DNA of 64,000 bases from CAVSQX01 sp963730225 (GCA_963730225.1 CAVSQX010000004.1:1612001-1676000), one strand, 5' to 3'; positions 54,693 to 64,000 are shown, counted from the stretch's first letter. The notes: generated by a model from the letters alone, not told the origin. Made by a program: numbers and translations.

Positions 54693-54795
54693 GGAGTCAA
54701 TCGCTTCCCGCTTGACCTGACCCGCATTTTCTGCGACTTTCGCATAGGCTGATTCGTTTGGACGATGGGGACGACAGCCAGTGCGGGGCCTTTGC

Positions 54796-56823
54796 ATGTC
54801 GATCACGGCCGTTTGTACCACCTGCGGTAAGCAGTTTGCTGCACCCGACACGTTTGTCGGCAAGCGCGTCAAGTGCAAACACTGCGGAACCACCTTCGTC
54901 ATCACATCCGGCGGCGGCGACGACGACGAGGTTGATCTGAGTTCACTGTCTCAGCTGGAACACAGCGAATCCGCCACCGGCGTGCCCCACATCCCGGAAA
55001 ATCGCCCCAAGCCCGCCGTCGGTCCGCGCAACGAAACCCGCATGCCCGCCAATCCCGCCGCGGGCGATTTCGACGTCGACGGGCCCGCCGAGCTGGTCGG
55101 CAGGCCCAACCTTCTGCGCTTCCGATATCCCCTGGCGACCGAAGTCGATCAGTTTCTGCCCCTGGTGCTGATTGTCGCCGGCCTGATCTGGCTCGCCGTG
55201 GAAGCCGCCCGCGACGACACCCACGGCGTCGTCTGGATCAAGTTGATCCGGTTTTTTCTTCCCGTGCTCCTTTACCGCCTGGTGATATTCCCCATCACCA
55301 TGGCGATGATTCGCAAAGCCGGACAAACGGCTCGCTATCGCATGCCGCCCAATCCCAAGCTGCGCGGCTTTGCCGTTTACTTCCCCGCCTTCGTTCTGGC
55401 CGTAGCCCTGTGGATCGTCGGCGAAGGCGAAATCGGCGGCCTGGCGCTGGGCGGTATCTTTGGACTGATTTTTTCCTCCATGCTTCTTTGGCTGCTCTTT
55501 CGTCTGCGCGGTGAAGAGATCGCCGTCTCCGTCGCCTACGGCCTGGCGGGCTTCGCGCTCGGCGCGGGCATTTCCATCGGCGCGATCCTCGGATTGAACG
55601 CCGTCAGTTCGATGGCCTTCGCTCAATCCAAGGCCCTGGAGAGCGTGCCGGTCAGCCCGTTTGGCCCGGGACTTTCCTGGGCCACGCCGCCCCCGCCACC
55701 GGTCACGCCCAGGGTCAGACCCGCAGCGCAAGGTCCGCTGGTCTCCGCCACGCCCACCATCTCCCCGATTCTCAGCGCGGTCGATTCCAACAAAATCTCC
55801 GGCCCGATCGACGACGTGCTGAGCCCCCTGTCGCGCTGCTCCATCATCGGCGTCGTCCACAAAACCAGCGATTCTTCCTCCACCGTCACCGCCTGGGACA
55901 CCTCCAACTGGCAGCAAATCGGCGCCCCCGTGACACTGGCCTCGCAACTGGGTCGGCCGGTCATCAGCAGCGATGGCCAAACCCTGGCCTCCATCGCCAC
56001 CTTTCCCAAGCGCTTGATCGAAATTCACAAATTCGCCGCCGGCTCCGCCGTGTCGCGCATTGACATCGACCCCTCCATCGCAGACCCGGAATTACTGGGC
56101 TTTTGCACCCCCGATCGGCTCATGCTTTGGGACCACTCCAGCGGCGCAGCGGCGGCGTCGATCATCCACATCATCTCCGCGACCAATCAAAATGAAATCT
56201 GCCAACTAAATCTTCCGCCCATCGAAGACAAAGGCACTCCCCTTGCCGTCAGCACCGATGCCAACCGGATCGTCATCGCCACCAAGATCGGCGCCATGCC
56301 GACGCTTGAGCAATTCGATCTGAACACCGGCCACGATCTGCTCAACAAAATCAAAGTGGTGGAAATCGATCCCACCCTCGCCATCGCCCCGACCGGGCTG
56401 ACCTATTCCAACGACGGCAAGCGCCTGGCCGTGATGTTCGAGCACGATCGCAGCGCCCTGCTGCTGGTCTTCGACGCCAACCGGGGAACCAAGCTTTCGG
56501 AGTTCGTCTATCCCGACCAGCCGTTTCCGATTTCCCGCGACGATTTCAAAGGCGACTCGCTGGCCGCGCTCGATCCGCTGCCCTGCTGGGCGTTGTACGG
56601 ACAGGGAGTCATCGACGCCGAAGGCGGAAATTTGCTGGGGCAATTGCAAATCGACCGCGTGATCGCGCAGCGCACGCTCGATGGCAATCGTCTGGAGCTG
56701 ATCACCGCCGCCAGCAGCGGGCAGCAGGTGACGGTGGCCACGCTGGATGCGCAGAAGATCGCCGACCTGATGCATCCTCCCGCGGCCACCCAGCCCGCGA
56801 CATCGCCCGACACCCCGCAATAG
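54796..56823 (+). CDS. Zinc-ribbon membrane protein with C-terminal WD-like region
   Basis: 675 residues from MSITAVCTTCGKQFAAPDTF; an upstream GTG at 54781 is less likely. Order: an MJ0042-type zinc ribbon (CTTCGKQ...VKCKHCGTTF, residues 7-34), a proline-rich linker, five membrane segments (~119-137, 150-172, 190-207, 216-235, 244-267), a disordered linker and a ~340-residue domain of short beta units (ISSDGQTLASIATFPKRLIE; LTYSNDGKRLAVMFEHDRSA) resembling a WD40/quinoprotein propeller. Such zinc-ribbon membrane proteins are common in planctomycetes and uncharacterised. The next gene, 57 bp away, has a related zinc ribbon. Confidence 0.75.
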   Translation: MSITAVCTTCGKQFAAPDTFVGKRVKCKHCGTTFVITSGGGDDDEVDLSSLSQLEHSESATGVPHIPENRPKPAVGPRNETRMPANPAAGDFDVDGPAELVGRPNLLRFRYPLATEVDQFLPLVLIVAGLIWLAVEAARDDTHGVVWIKLIRFFLPVLLYRLVIFPITMAMIRKAGQTARYRMPPNPKLRGFAVYFPAFVLAVALWIVGEGEIGGLALGGIFGLIFSSMLLWLLFRLRGEEIAVSVAYGLAGFALGAGISIGAILGLNAVSSMAFAQSKALESVPVSPFGPGLSWATPPPPPVTPRVRPAAQGPLVSATPTISPILSAVDSNKISGPIDDVLSPLSRCSIIGVVHKTSDSSSTVTAWDTSNWQQIGAPVTLASQLGRPVISSDGQTLASIATFPKRLIEIHKFAAGSAVSRIDIDPSIADPELLGFCTPDRLMLWDHSSGAAAASIIHIISATNQNEICQLNLPPIEDKGTPLAVSTDANRIVIATKIGAMPTLEQFDLNTGHDLLNKIKVVEIDPTLAIAPTGLTYSNDGKRLAVMFEHDRSALLLVFDANRGTKLSEFVYPDQPFPISRDDFKGDSLAALDPLPCWALYGQGVIDAEGGNLLGQLQIDRVIAQRTLDGNRLELITAASSGQQVTVATLDAQKIADLMHPPAATQPATSPDTPQ

Positions 56824-56880
56824 AATAAGATCACCAGCGATAAAAGAGGGGACGCCGTCGAGTTTTTCGGCGAAGAACAA

Positions 56881-59631
56881 ATGCGGATTCGCATCACATG
56901 TCCCGCCTGCGGCAAAAGCCGCAACGTCCCCCACGTCGAGGCCGGACAGATTTATCTTTGCCCGGCCTGCGGAACGCGATTCGGCATTCCCTCGGCCCAG
57001 GGTCTTCCATCCAATGTTCCACCCGCGGCGGAAATTGGCGTCGCTCCCCGTCCGTCGGAACCGCCCTTGCAAGAACCGCCGATGCCCGCGCCGCCGATGC
57101 CGCAGATCTCGGAGCCCCCCGAGCCGCCCGGCGAGTTGTCTCCAACCCCCGTCGCCCCATCCGCAAACTGGATTTATCCCACCGCAGCGGGCGGCGTGAT
57201 GGCGTTACTGCTGATCGCATTTCTGGTTATTTGGATCAGCCGTCCGGCGACCAGCAGCGCGCCGAGCGCCGTTGCAACTCCTGCAACGGTTCCGACGAGA
57301 ATTGCTACGACCACCGTTTCGACCCAGCCGTGGTTCAGTCTGGGCAAGCCGATGCCCACCGCCCCGCCACGGGTCATTCCGCCGCCGCAGCCGATTGCCC
57401 TGGCTCCAGCGCCCAAGCCACCGACCACCCAGGAAACAACCACCCAGCCCGCCGAGATTCAACCCATCCCCGCGATGGTGGATGTTACCGATCCGCTCGA
57501 TGGGCAAATCGGCCAATCGATTCATCGCGGTGTCACCTATCTGCTGAACCAATTCAAAAACGGCGGCCTGCACGGATACAACGGTGGAAAAGATCAGGAT
57601 GTCGCCGCCATGGATGCGTTGTGCGTTTACGCGCTCCTCCACGCCGGTGAAGCAACCAACGATTCGCGCATCGGCCCGCATTCCGACAACGTCGATCAGA
57701 TGCTTAAGATTCTCAAGCGAGCCCCGATGGAAATCGGCCCCGCCACCTACAGCCGATCGCTGCGGGCTTCCGCGCTGGCGGTTTATGATCGCGCCGAAGA
57801 CGACGCCGCCATGCGCGCCGACGCCGCCTGGCTGATCCGCGATGCAGTCGATGGCTCCTATTCCTACACGATGCCCCCGCCCAACATCCTTCCGCAGGAT
57901 TTCGGCTGGGACAATTCCAATTCCCAATACGGCGCACTGGGCGTCTGGGCCGCTTCCGAAGCCGGCTACGATGTGCCCGGTGGATATTGGATCAAAGTCC
58001 GCCAGCACTGGCTCGATTGCCAACTCTCCAGCGGACAATGGGCTTATTCCAACGGCGATTCGGTTCCACGACTCTCCATGACCGTCGCCGGGATCACCAC
58101 GCTCTTCATCGCGCAGGATCAACTCCTTAACGCCGCCGCCGTCAAAGCCGTCCCTGAAGCGCTGGCGCGCGGCTTGAATTGGCTCGAAACCGGGGACAAT
58201 TCCGTCACCCTCACCGGACTTTCCGTTCCCTACAACCTCTACGGCCTGGAGCGCGCCGCCCTGGCCAGCGGATTCAAATACTTCGGCACGCATGATTGGT
58301 ACCGCGAATTGGCCACCAGCGCTCTGGCTCAGCAGAAAGATGACGGCTCCTGGACCGCCGATTTCACCGGTGATCCGGTCATCTCGACTTCGTTCACCCT
58401 TTTGTTTCTCTCGCGCGGACGCCATCCCATCTTCATGAACAAACTGCGCTTCGACGGCCCGTGGGACGAGCGGCCGCGCGATGTTTCCAATCTCTGCCGA
58501 TACGCCACGCACATGCTCGAACGCCCGGTCAACTGGCAGGTCGTTTCGCTCAGCAGCGATTGGACGGATTGGATGGATTCGCCCGTGCTGTTCATCGCCA
58601 GCTCGCAGCCGCCGCCGCTGGAAGATGTCGATTACGGCAAGCTCAAGGCGTTCGCCGAAAACGGCGGACTTATTTTCACCCACGCCGACGGCGGCAGCGA
58701 ACCGTTCAATCGGTTTGTTGCCACCCTGTGCAAACGCATTTTTCCAAATTATCCCCTGGCCGATTTGCCGCCGCAGCACGATGTCTATTCCTCGCTCTTT
58801 CCGATCACCAAGGGGCCGCGCCTCCAGGGCGTTTCCAACGGTTCGCGCCTGCTGTTGTTGCACAGCCCGACGGATCTGAATTCGGTTTGGCAGAGCCGGG
58901 ATTGGTCGCCCCAGCCGTTGCCCTTCGAGTTGGGATTGAATGTCTTCATCTACGCCGCCGGCCGCGTGAACATGAAGAACAAGCTGGAAACGCCGCTGGT
59001 TCTGGATCCGCAGATCAATCCGATTGCAACTATCCCTGTCGCCCGCCTGCGCTACAACGGCAATTGGGATCCCGAGCCGGCCGCGTGGCCGCGGATGTCA
59101 CGCCTTTTCCTGGCACAAACCAGCATCCTGGCCGATCCAACTTTCGTCGATCTCAAGAATCTCCAGTTGGAAACCGCGCCCCTGGCCCACCTGACCGGAA
59201 CCGGCAAAGTGAATTTCAGCGAAACCGAAGTCAAAGCCCTGCGCGACTATATCGATGCCGGTGGCGTCCTGCTGATCGACGCCTGCGGCGGCTCCAATGC
59301 ATTTGGCCCCAGCGCGATCGCTCATCTGCTCTTTCCCCAATCGCCTTTGGAAGATCTTCCCGCCGATCACCCCATCCTCGCCGGCACCGGCATCGGCATG
59401 AACCCGGTAAAACTTCAACTCCGCCCGCGCCTGGCCGATCTGGTCGGAACCACCACCGCTCCGCTGGGATATCTCAGCCACGGCCGCGGATGCATCATCT
59501 GTAGCAATTACGATCTCACCACCGCCATGCTCGGAACCAACACCTATTCGGTCAACGGTTACGAGCCCGAGACGGTCTCAACGCTGTTGCAGAATCTGCT
59601 ATTGTGGATTGTTGAGCGAAAAAAAATCTGA
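56881..59631 (+). CDS. Zinc-ribbon, prenyltransferase-like and tandem DUF4159 protein
   Basis: 916 residues. The N-terminal zinc ribbon ITCPACGKSRNVPH...YLCPACGTRF is followed by a proline-rich linker and one membrane segment (YPTAAGGVMALLLIAFLVIW, ~99-121). From ~200 to 510 lies an alpha-toroid with repeats like squalene-cyclase/prenyltransferase (YGALGVWAASEAGYDVPGGY; LDCQLSSGQWAYSNGDSVPR). Two DUF4159 domains (~518-700 and ~720-910) follow, each starting L/V-R-x-x-G-x-W-D. It has a cytoplasmic N-terminus and a large presumably periplasmic part; role unknown. It ends 4 bp before the convergent msrB. Confidence 0.82.
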   Translation: MRIRITCPACGKSRNVPHVEAGQIYLCPACGTRFGIPSAQGLPSNVPPAAEIGVAPRPSEPPLQEPPMPAPPMPQISEPPEPPGELSPTPVAPSANWIYPTAAGGVMALLLIAFLVIWISRPATSSAPSAVATPATVPTRIATTTVSTQPWFSLGKPMPTAPPRVIPPPQPIALAPAPKPPTTQETTTQPAEIQPIPAMVDVTDPLDGQIGQSIHRGVTYLLNQFKNGGLHGYNGGKDQDVAAMDALCVYALLHAGEATNDSRIGPHSDNVDQMLKILKRAPMEIGPATYSRSLRASALAVYDRAEDDAAMRADAAWLIRDAVDGSYSYTMPPPNILPQDFGWDNSNSQYGALGVWAASEAGYDVPGGYWIKVRQHWLDCQLSSGQWAYSNGDSVPRLSMTVAGITTLFIAQDQLLNAAAVKAVPEALARGLNWLETGDNSVTLTGLSVPYNLYGLERAALASGFKYFGTHDWYRELATSALAQQKDDGSWTADFTGDPVISTSFTLLFLSRGRHPIFMNKLRFDGPWDERPRDVSNLCRYATHMLERPVNWQVVSLSSDWTDWMDSPVLFIASSQPPPLEDVDYGKLKAFAENGGLIFTHADGGSEPFNRFVATLCKRIFPNYPLADLPPQHDVYSSLFPITKGPRLQGVSNGSRLLLLHSPTDLNSVWQSRDWSPQPLPFELGLNVFIYAAGRVNMKNKLETPLVLDPQINPIATIPVARLRYNGNWDPEPAAWPRMSRLFLAQTSILADPTFVDLKNLQLETAPLAHLTGTGKVNFSETEVKALRDYIDAGGVLLIDACGGSNAFGPSAIAHLLFPQSPLEDLPADHPILAGTGIGMNPVKLQLRPRLADLVGTTTAPLGYLSHGRGCIICSNYDLTTAMLGTNTYSVNGYEPETVSTLLQNLLLWIVERKKI

Positions 59632-59635
59632 GCGA

Positions 59636-60259
59636 TCATCCCGCCGCCGGGTCGGCCAGCGTCGCCAGCTTGTCGTCGTTGGTGAAGGCCAGCGATTCGG
59701 AATTCACGCAAAATCGCAATCCCGTCGGGCGGGGGCCATCGTCGAACACGTGGCCCAGATGACAATCGCAGCGGGCACAAAGAATCTCGGTGCGTTCCAT
59801 TCCATAACTGTTATCGGCATGCTCGACTACATTCTCCGCCGCCACGGGCTGAAAGAAGCTCGGCCAACCGGTGCCGGAATCGAATTTGGAATCCGATGCA
59901 AACAACGGCAGCTTGCAACAGATGCAGGAATAAACCCCTTTGAGATGATTTTCCAAAAGCGTTCCGCAAAACGCCGGCTCGGTTCCCTTGGCCCGGGCGA
60001 TGGCGTACTCCTTGTCGGTCAGTTGAGCTTTCCACTGGGCATCGGTCTTGACCACCCTGGGCATCTCGATCGGCCCAACCAGTTGGCCCTTGCTGTTGAA
60101 CACTTTGACTTTCACCGTTTGATTCATATCCGATGCCTCCGGGCTGGGGCCGGTCGTCGGCTGAGTGGATGGATCGTCATCGCTGGACTTGGCGCACCCA
60201 CCGAGCAATTGCTGAATCATCGCCACCCCGGCAAGTTGCAACAGCGTTCGACGGTTCAT
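59636..60259 (-). CDS. msrB: Methionine-R-sulfoxide reductase MsrB, exported lipoprotein form
   Basis: 207 residues from ATG 60259: MNRRTLLQLAGVAMIQQLLG, then G-C, is a signal with an R-R pair and a lipobox (L-L-G-G-C), so the enzyme is probably membrane anchored outside the cytoplasm. The MsrB domain (~75-205) has the zinc cysteines CICC-type (YSCICCKLPLF) and CARCDCHLGHVFDDG, and the catalytic cysteine in LRFCVNSESL. It reduces methionine-R-oxide in envelope proteins. A 61-bp gap separates it from the upstream DinB gene on the same strand. Confidence 0.92.
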   Translation of the reverse strand: MNRRTLLQLAGVAMIQQLLGGCAKSSDDDPSTQPTTGPSPEASDMNQTVKVKVFNSKGQLVGPIEMPRVVKTDAQWKAQLTDKEYAIARAKGTEPAFCGTLLENHLKGVYSCICCKLPLFASDSKFDSGTGWPSFFQPVAAENVVEHADNSYGMERTEILCARCDCHLGHVFDDGPRPTGLRFCVNSESLAFTNDDKLATLADPAAG

Positions 60260-60320
60260 CTTCAGCGAGCTCCTGCCATAACAATAGTCCTCACGCTGGC
60301 GATATTCCCGCGCCGCCGGC

Positions 60321-60842
60321 TCAAGCCCTCCATTCCCCCGCATACCGAATCGAGAATTCCCCACCATCCCGGCCGGCAAGCTGGTGCAGCCGCTTGGCGA
60401 TTTGCCGAAGATGCAGCGCATCGTGAGCGGCCCACGAAGCCAACAGATCGCCGCCGCGGAAAGCTCCGAATTGCGGATGGCGGTGCTCGGTGGACCAATC
60501 GGGATTGACCAGACTTCGCAACCATCGAACCGATTCCGCGCGTTCTCTGGAAAAATCTCCGGCCGCCTTTGGCAAATCCGCCGAGTTGTAATCCCGCTGC
60601 ACCGCCCATCCCTCCGGATGTATCGGTGGCCAATCGGTGTCTGGCGATTCCATCGTCAGCCGCAAGCGCGTTCGGAAATCTTCGATTTCTTCATCGAGAA
60701 GATGCCGGACAATCTCCATAATCGACCACGCGCCATCCGCCGGCTTCCACCGCCCATCGTCAGGCGAAATGCCGGAAACGATCTGCGGCAAGTAGATGCC
60801 AAAGTGCGACAATCGCAAGATCAAAGTGGCGGAGTCGATCAT
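60321..60842 (-). CDS. DinB family protein
   Basis: 173 residues from MIDSATLILRLSHFGIYLPQ. The DinB_2-type pattern is visible: ADGAWSIMEIVRHLLDEEIE (first metal His), then H-E/D near the middle and AAHDALHLRQIAKRL (second His pair). A second, unrelated-in-detail DinB protein sits at 1270. It is a probable metal-dependent small-molecule transferase, cytoplasmic; substrate unknown. Upstream of msrB on the same strand and likely co-transcribed. An ATG at 60872 is a possible alternative start. Confidence 0.85.
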   Translation of the reverse strand: MIDSATLILRLSHFGIYLPQIVSGISPDDGRWKPADGAWSIMEIVRHLLDEEIEDFRTRLRLTMESPDTDWPPIHPEGWAVQRDYNSADLPKAAGDFSRERAESVRWLRSLVNPDWSTEHRHPQFGAFRGGDLLASWAAHDALHLRQIAKRLHQLAGRDGGEFSIRYAGEWRA

Positions 60843-61199
60843 GGAGTGAAGGATTGTAACATGATTTCTCACAACACGTTAAGAACTCGGCGGGCTTGGA
60901 AAAGCTCCGAAACACGAATTCTTCCTTCTCGTGTCTCGATTCAAACTAGGATTGGTTTCTGGGATTACGTTAACTCATTTGGTGGATTGGGGTTGGGGGA
61001 GGTGAGCGAAAAAGCTAACGAGATTTTTTCGGCGCGTGGAACTTGCCAGATTAATAAACGGGTTCGTCGGAGACGCGCTGGCAAAGCAGACACTTGCGTG
61101 GAATTCGAGAATAGACGGTGGTGGGATGCTGTGCATGCGCGTGCAGGTAGAATACGGCTTATGTGACCTGGTCAAAAAACGCCGAACGAACTCGAGGCC
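60843..61199. other. Intergenic region without a clear gene
   Basis: About 350 bp. No frame shows convincing coding character, no tRNA and no repeat is evident. Upstream codons in frame with the next gene are blocked by TGA at 61164. Confidence 0.4.
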
Positions 61200-61793
61200 G
61201 CGGTGTTGGAGTACATCGCGCGCGAACACCCTGACCTGAGTTTTAACATTCCCCATCTGCGAGTTCTAAGCCGTGAGTACGCGTGCGTTGGTTCCTATAC
61301 AAAGTTCATCAAGCGCGACAAACTTATGGCCATCGAACGCCGTGTAGTATCGGCCGACATCGTGGTTTCCATCCCAACGATGCAGACGGGCTTGGGCGCG
61401 GTCGCATTTTTTGAGAACAGCGAACTGGCGACGTTAGAGCTATTCTCACATGACGACGAATGGGACGGCGGAAATGTCGTCGTTGGGGATGTTCTAGATT
61501 CCGAAGCTGGCATTGTCGGCGGGAGAAAAGGCCGAGCCATCGACGTGGACCCTGCGGGGCAGCGCGGCGGCGACGAAACGGCTGGCGGTGTCGACGGAGC
61601 CGGCGATGAAGAACGAGCCGATGCGCCCGCCGGGCAGGAGCGTTTCGGAGCCGTCAAAGGGGAAGGTGTCGTCGCTGATGCCGGCGGCGATGAGGGAATT
61701 TTGCACGGAGCCGAGGATGTGCAGCGAGTTGATGGAACCGGCGGCGAATGTATCGGCCTGCGAATTGAAGCCGGCGAGAATGTTGCCGTTTAG
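61200..61793 (+). CDS. Small conserved hypothetical protein, ends uncertain
   Basis: Only the first ~98 codons look coding: LEYIAREHPDLSFNIPHLRV, SREYACVGSYTKFI, MQTGLGAVAFFENSELATLE, LFSHDDEWDG. The S-R-E-x-x-x-V-G-x-Y-x-x-F and E-W-D-G ends recall a family of small proteins of unknown function. Beyond ~61490 the frame runs antisense to the surface-protein gene and is probably not natural; a neighbouring frame has a stop (TAG) at ~61491. The start is GTG 61200 or TTG 61203, but the in-frame sequence upstream (QKTPNELEAAV) also looks coding, so a frame break at either end is possible. Confidence 0.5.
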   Translation, partial: AVLEYIAREHPDLSFNIPHLRVLSREYACVGSYTKFIKRDKLMAIERRVVSADIVVSIPTMQTGLGAVAFFENSELATLELFSHDDEWDGGNVVVGDVLDSEAGIVGGRKGRAIDVDPAGQRGGDETAGGVDGAGDEERADAPAGQERFGAVKGEGVVADAGGDEGILHGAEDVQRVDGTGGECIGLRIEAGENVAV

Positions 61794-64000
61794 ATCGCCG
61801 GTGATGGCGATGGAGCCGAAGTTGGCGGCGGCCAGCAGGCCGGAGAGAGCGCCGGAGTCGAAGAATGAATTCAAGGAGCCGCTGACGGACAAGTTGAGAT
61901 CGGTTTGGCTTTGCGAGCCCGATCCCGCGGCGATTTTGCCGACGTTGCCGGTGATGGACCAGGAGCTGGCGACGCCCGCGACCACCGCCTGGTGGAGGGA
62001 TGTGCCTCCGGGTCCGCCGATTCCGGTGAGAGCCAGTTGCGGATCGAATTCGCCGCGGCTGGTTAAGGTTCCGATCCACGGCGCGGTCAGCGAACTGGGG
62101 TAGAAAATAATCGGCTGCCCGCCGGCCTGGCCAGAAGGCGGCGATGGCGGTGTGGAGCTGGAGTTAACGAAGCTGGCGACGCTGAGGGAGTGAAGTCCGC
62201 TGGAGGAATCGAAGGCGACGCTGGTCAGGTTGCCGAGCGAGACCGTCGCGGCGGGGCCGGGTCCGATGGATATGACGCCATTGGTCTGAGGCACGCCGAC
62301 GTTGCCCAACAAGACCCTGCTGGAGCCGCCGGCGAGCGTGAGACTGGCCGAGACACTGACCAGTGGCGCCTGGAGCGAGCCGAGCGGAGACGAATCGATG
62401 ATGCTATCCAGATCGAGATTTCCGCTTGCGGGCGCGATGGAAAGAACGCTGGCGTGAGTCGTGCCGGCGAGGGAGACATCGACGCCTTCGTCGCTGAGCA
62501 TCACGGTGCCGGCGCCGGGGCCTTTGAGTTGGTAGGTTCCGTTGGTTCCGTTGACGTCGGGGAAGATGAGCTTCACGTTCGCCCGGCCGCCGACGGAGCC
62601 GAATTCGTCGACGGCGGTGTAGGTATCGGCCGAGGGGGAGACGTTGTTGGAATTGTCGGATTCCAGCAGCGTGTTGCTGTCGTTGATGGAGGTCAGAATC
62701 ACGTACGCGGCGGCGGGGACAGTGGTCGGAACGACCAGTTGGCCGGACAGCGTCACCGAAGCGTTGGGCCGAAGATTCACGTTCGAGCGGCTCAGGGGGC
62801 CGTGCAGGGGAAGCAGAATGTCGCCGCTGTCGAGCGTGTCGTCGAGGGAGAGATACAGATCGTTGGTGATGAGGCCGTGGGCGATGGAGTTGCCCTGATT
62901 CGTGATTTTGACTTTTGCCGTGGCGGCTTCGCCGGGAGCGAAGGTGGTTGGCAAGGTCGTGGAAATCAGCGTGCCAATCAGATCGGGCCCGTTGCCGGGC
63001 GTGGGGGTGATAAGCTGCGAGACGCTGTTGGAGGTGCTGGCGGCAAAGCCGGCGACGCCGGTGAATTGGGCGTAAATCTGGTGCGAGCCGACGGTGAGAC
63101 TCGACGTGGAAAAGACGGCCTGATTTGTGCCGGCGGGAATGGTTTCGGTGTCGGCCAGGTGCGAGCCGTCGAAGAAATTCACCGAGCCGGTGGGCAGGGA
63201 CGTGTTGGAACCCTGGGCGGCGGCGGTGACGGTTGCGGTGAATTGCACCGGCGTAGCGTACGGCACCGATGGATCGCTGGTGAGCAGCGTGGTGGTGGTG
63301 GATCGATTGACGGTGCCGGCGGTGTCGTTCAGGAGAATGCTGATTTGTGCGGAAGCTTCGTCGGCGACGGCGATGTCGGGTTTGCCGTCGTTGTTGAAAT
63401 CCCCGATGGCCAGCGCGGCCGGGCCGCCGCCGGTGGGGAAGTTGGCGGTGGCGCTGAAACCGCCGGTGCCGTCGCCGGTGCCGACGGTGATCTGGTCGGA
63501 TGGGGTTTGCAGCACGTCGAGCGAATTGCCGCCGTCGGCGAAGACGACATCCTGATCGCCGTCGAAATTAAAATCGGCGGCGGCGACGGCGCCGGCGGGA
63601 CCGGGCAGGCTGCCATCGGTGCTTTGGGTGAAATCAAAACTGCCGTTGTTCAGGAGAAGCTCGCCGCTGGTATCGAGGCTGCCGACGGCCAGATCGGGTG
63701 AGCCGTCGTTGTTCAGATCGACGGCGGTGAGAACATCCGGCTGGGTGGTGCTGAGTTGGACGGCGGCCGATTCGGAGAAGACGCCGGCGTCGTTGCTGAG
63801 GAAGGTGACGACGTTGATGTTGGACTGGGTTTGGGAATCGTAATCCTGGTCGGCGACGGCCAGATCGAGGGTCGAGCCGCCGTTGAAATTGGCGGCGACG
63901 ATGGAGGTGGGATTAAAACCGACGCCGATGGTTTGCGGCATTTGGAAGGTGCCGTTGCCGTTGCCCAGCAGAACGCTGACGCTGTTGTTGGAATAGTTGG
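61494..64000 (-). CDS. Large surface protein with FG-GAP, CARDB and beta-strand domains, partial
   Basis: At least 835 codons, entering from the right edge; the frame is open to 64000 (NNSVSVLLGNGNGTFQ). The first part has FG-GAP/VCBS-type repeats (AANFNGGSTLDLAVADQDYD, VDLNNDGSPDLAVG, GDFNNDGKPDIAVADE) with D-x-[ND]-x-D calcium sites. An Ig-like segment follows (ATPVQFTATVTAA), then CARDB (PDLIGTLISTTLPTTFAPGE...LLESDNSNNV), then ~400 residues of short beta units similar in style to the C-terminal piece of the giant protein at 3721. It would be exported. No anchor is evident at the C-terminus (DGSAFSPADNASFGI). Confidence 0.85.
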   Translation of the reverse strand, partial: NYSNNSVSVLLGNGNGTFQMPQTIGVGFNPTSIVAANFNGGSTLDLAVADQDYDSQTQSNINVVTFLSNDAGVFSESAAVQLSTTQPDVLTAVDLNNDGSPDLAVGSLDTSGELLLNNGSFDFTQSTDGSLPGPAGAVAAADFNFDGDQDVVFADGGNSLDVLQTPSDQITVGTGDGTGGFSATANFPTGGGPAALAIGDFNNDGKPDIAVADEASAQISILLNDTAGTVNRSTTTTLLTSDPSVPYATPVQFTATVTAAAQGSNTSLPTGSVNFFDGSHLADTETIPAGTNQAVFSTSSLTVGSHQIYAQFTGVAGFAASTSNSVSQLITPTPGNGPDLIGTLISTTLPTTFAPGEAATAKVKITNQGNSIAHGLITNDLYLSLDDTLDSGDILLPLHGPLSRSNVNLRPNASVTLSGQLVVPTTVPAAAYVILTSINDSNTLLESDNSNNVSPSADTYTAVDEFGSVGGRANVKLIFPDVNGTNGTYQLKGPGAGTVMLSDEGVDVSLAGTTHASVLSIAPASGNLDLDSIIDSSPLGSLQAPLVSVSASLTLAGGSSRVLLGNVGVPQTNGVISIGPGPAATVSLGNLTSVAFDSSSGLHSLSVASFVNSSSTPPSPPSGQAGGQPIIFYPSSLTAPWIGTLTSRGEFDPQLALTGIGGPGGTSLHQAVVAGVASSWSITGNVGKIAAGSGSQSQTDLNLSVSGSLNSFFDSGALSGLLAAANFGSIAITGDLNGNILAGFNSQADTFAAGSINSLHILGSVQNSLIAAGISDDTFPFDGSETLLPGGRIGSFFIAGSVDTASRFVAAALPRRVHVDGSAFSPADNASFGI

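Overview
The window looks like chromosomal DNA of a planctomycete, probably a soil Phycisphaerae-type bacterium (inference). The signs are: a LEPR-XLL-like N-terminus on a giant surface protein, several very large beta-rich extracellular proteins, a GFTLVELLVVI-type pseudopilin with a C-terminal H-x9-DG motif, DUF4159 and zinc-ribbon proteins, a 16S rRNA gene not followed by 23S/5S, and many dispersed palindromic repeats. No tRNA gene and no CRISPR array was seen.

Layout. 0-13.3 kb: a partial beta-strand-repeat surface protein, a DinB-like protein, an IS4-type insertion sequence inside a REP-like palindrome plus a truncated second copy, and a giant secreted protein of about 3180 codons (beta-strand repeats, CARDB, PPC, TIG and RHS/YD domains) read as three pieces. 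13.5-16 kb: ferredoxin and membrane-protein genes. 16-19 kb: a small chromosomal integron. It has a wrecked integrase gene on the plus strand, divergent promoters, and five gene cassettes on the minus strand separated by attC sites; one attC is destroyed by a REPIN/RAYT remnant. 19.3-22.3 kb: an IS1595-family element with perfect 8-bp target duplications and three passenger genes. 22.3-31.3 kb: housekeeping genes (aldo/keto reductase, DUF1802, Obg, L27, M48 protease, cysteine desulfurase, polyprenyl synthase, sodium/solute symporter). 31.4-50.2 kb: a pseudopilin gene followed by a pectin/rhamnogalacturonan utilisation locus with two GH28, a XylR-type regulator, a uronate-isomerase-like enzyme, GH43, L-rhamnose isomerase, GH35, GH127, GH78, an SDR and an LDH2-family dehydrogenase. 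50.3-52.6 kb: a complete minus-strand 16S transcription unit with promoter, boxA, processing stem and terminator. 52.9-59.6 kb: an FHA-PilB fusion ATPase and two zinc-ribbon membrane proteins. 59.6-64 kb: MsrB, DinB, a small hypothetical gene and a partial FG-GAP/CARDB surface protein.

The genes of the 32-50 kb locus make sense together. Extracellular GH28, GH78, GH127, GH43 and GH35 enzymes would strip galacturonate, rhamnose, arabinose and galactose from rhamnogalacturonan; RhaI, the UxaC-like enzyme and the two dehydrogenases would feed the sugars into central metabolism under the XylR-type regulator.

A striking property of the whole window is about fifteen single-nucleotide frame breaks in otherwise well-conserved genes. 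Two fall in short T runs and several genes carry two or more. Uncorrected indels in the assembly are the likeliest cause, so frameshifted genes are annotated here as single genes with the break position noted.
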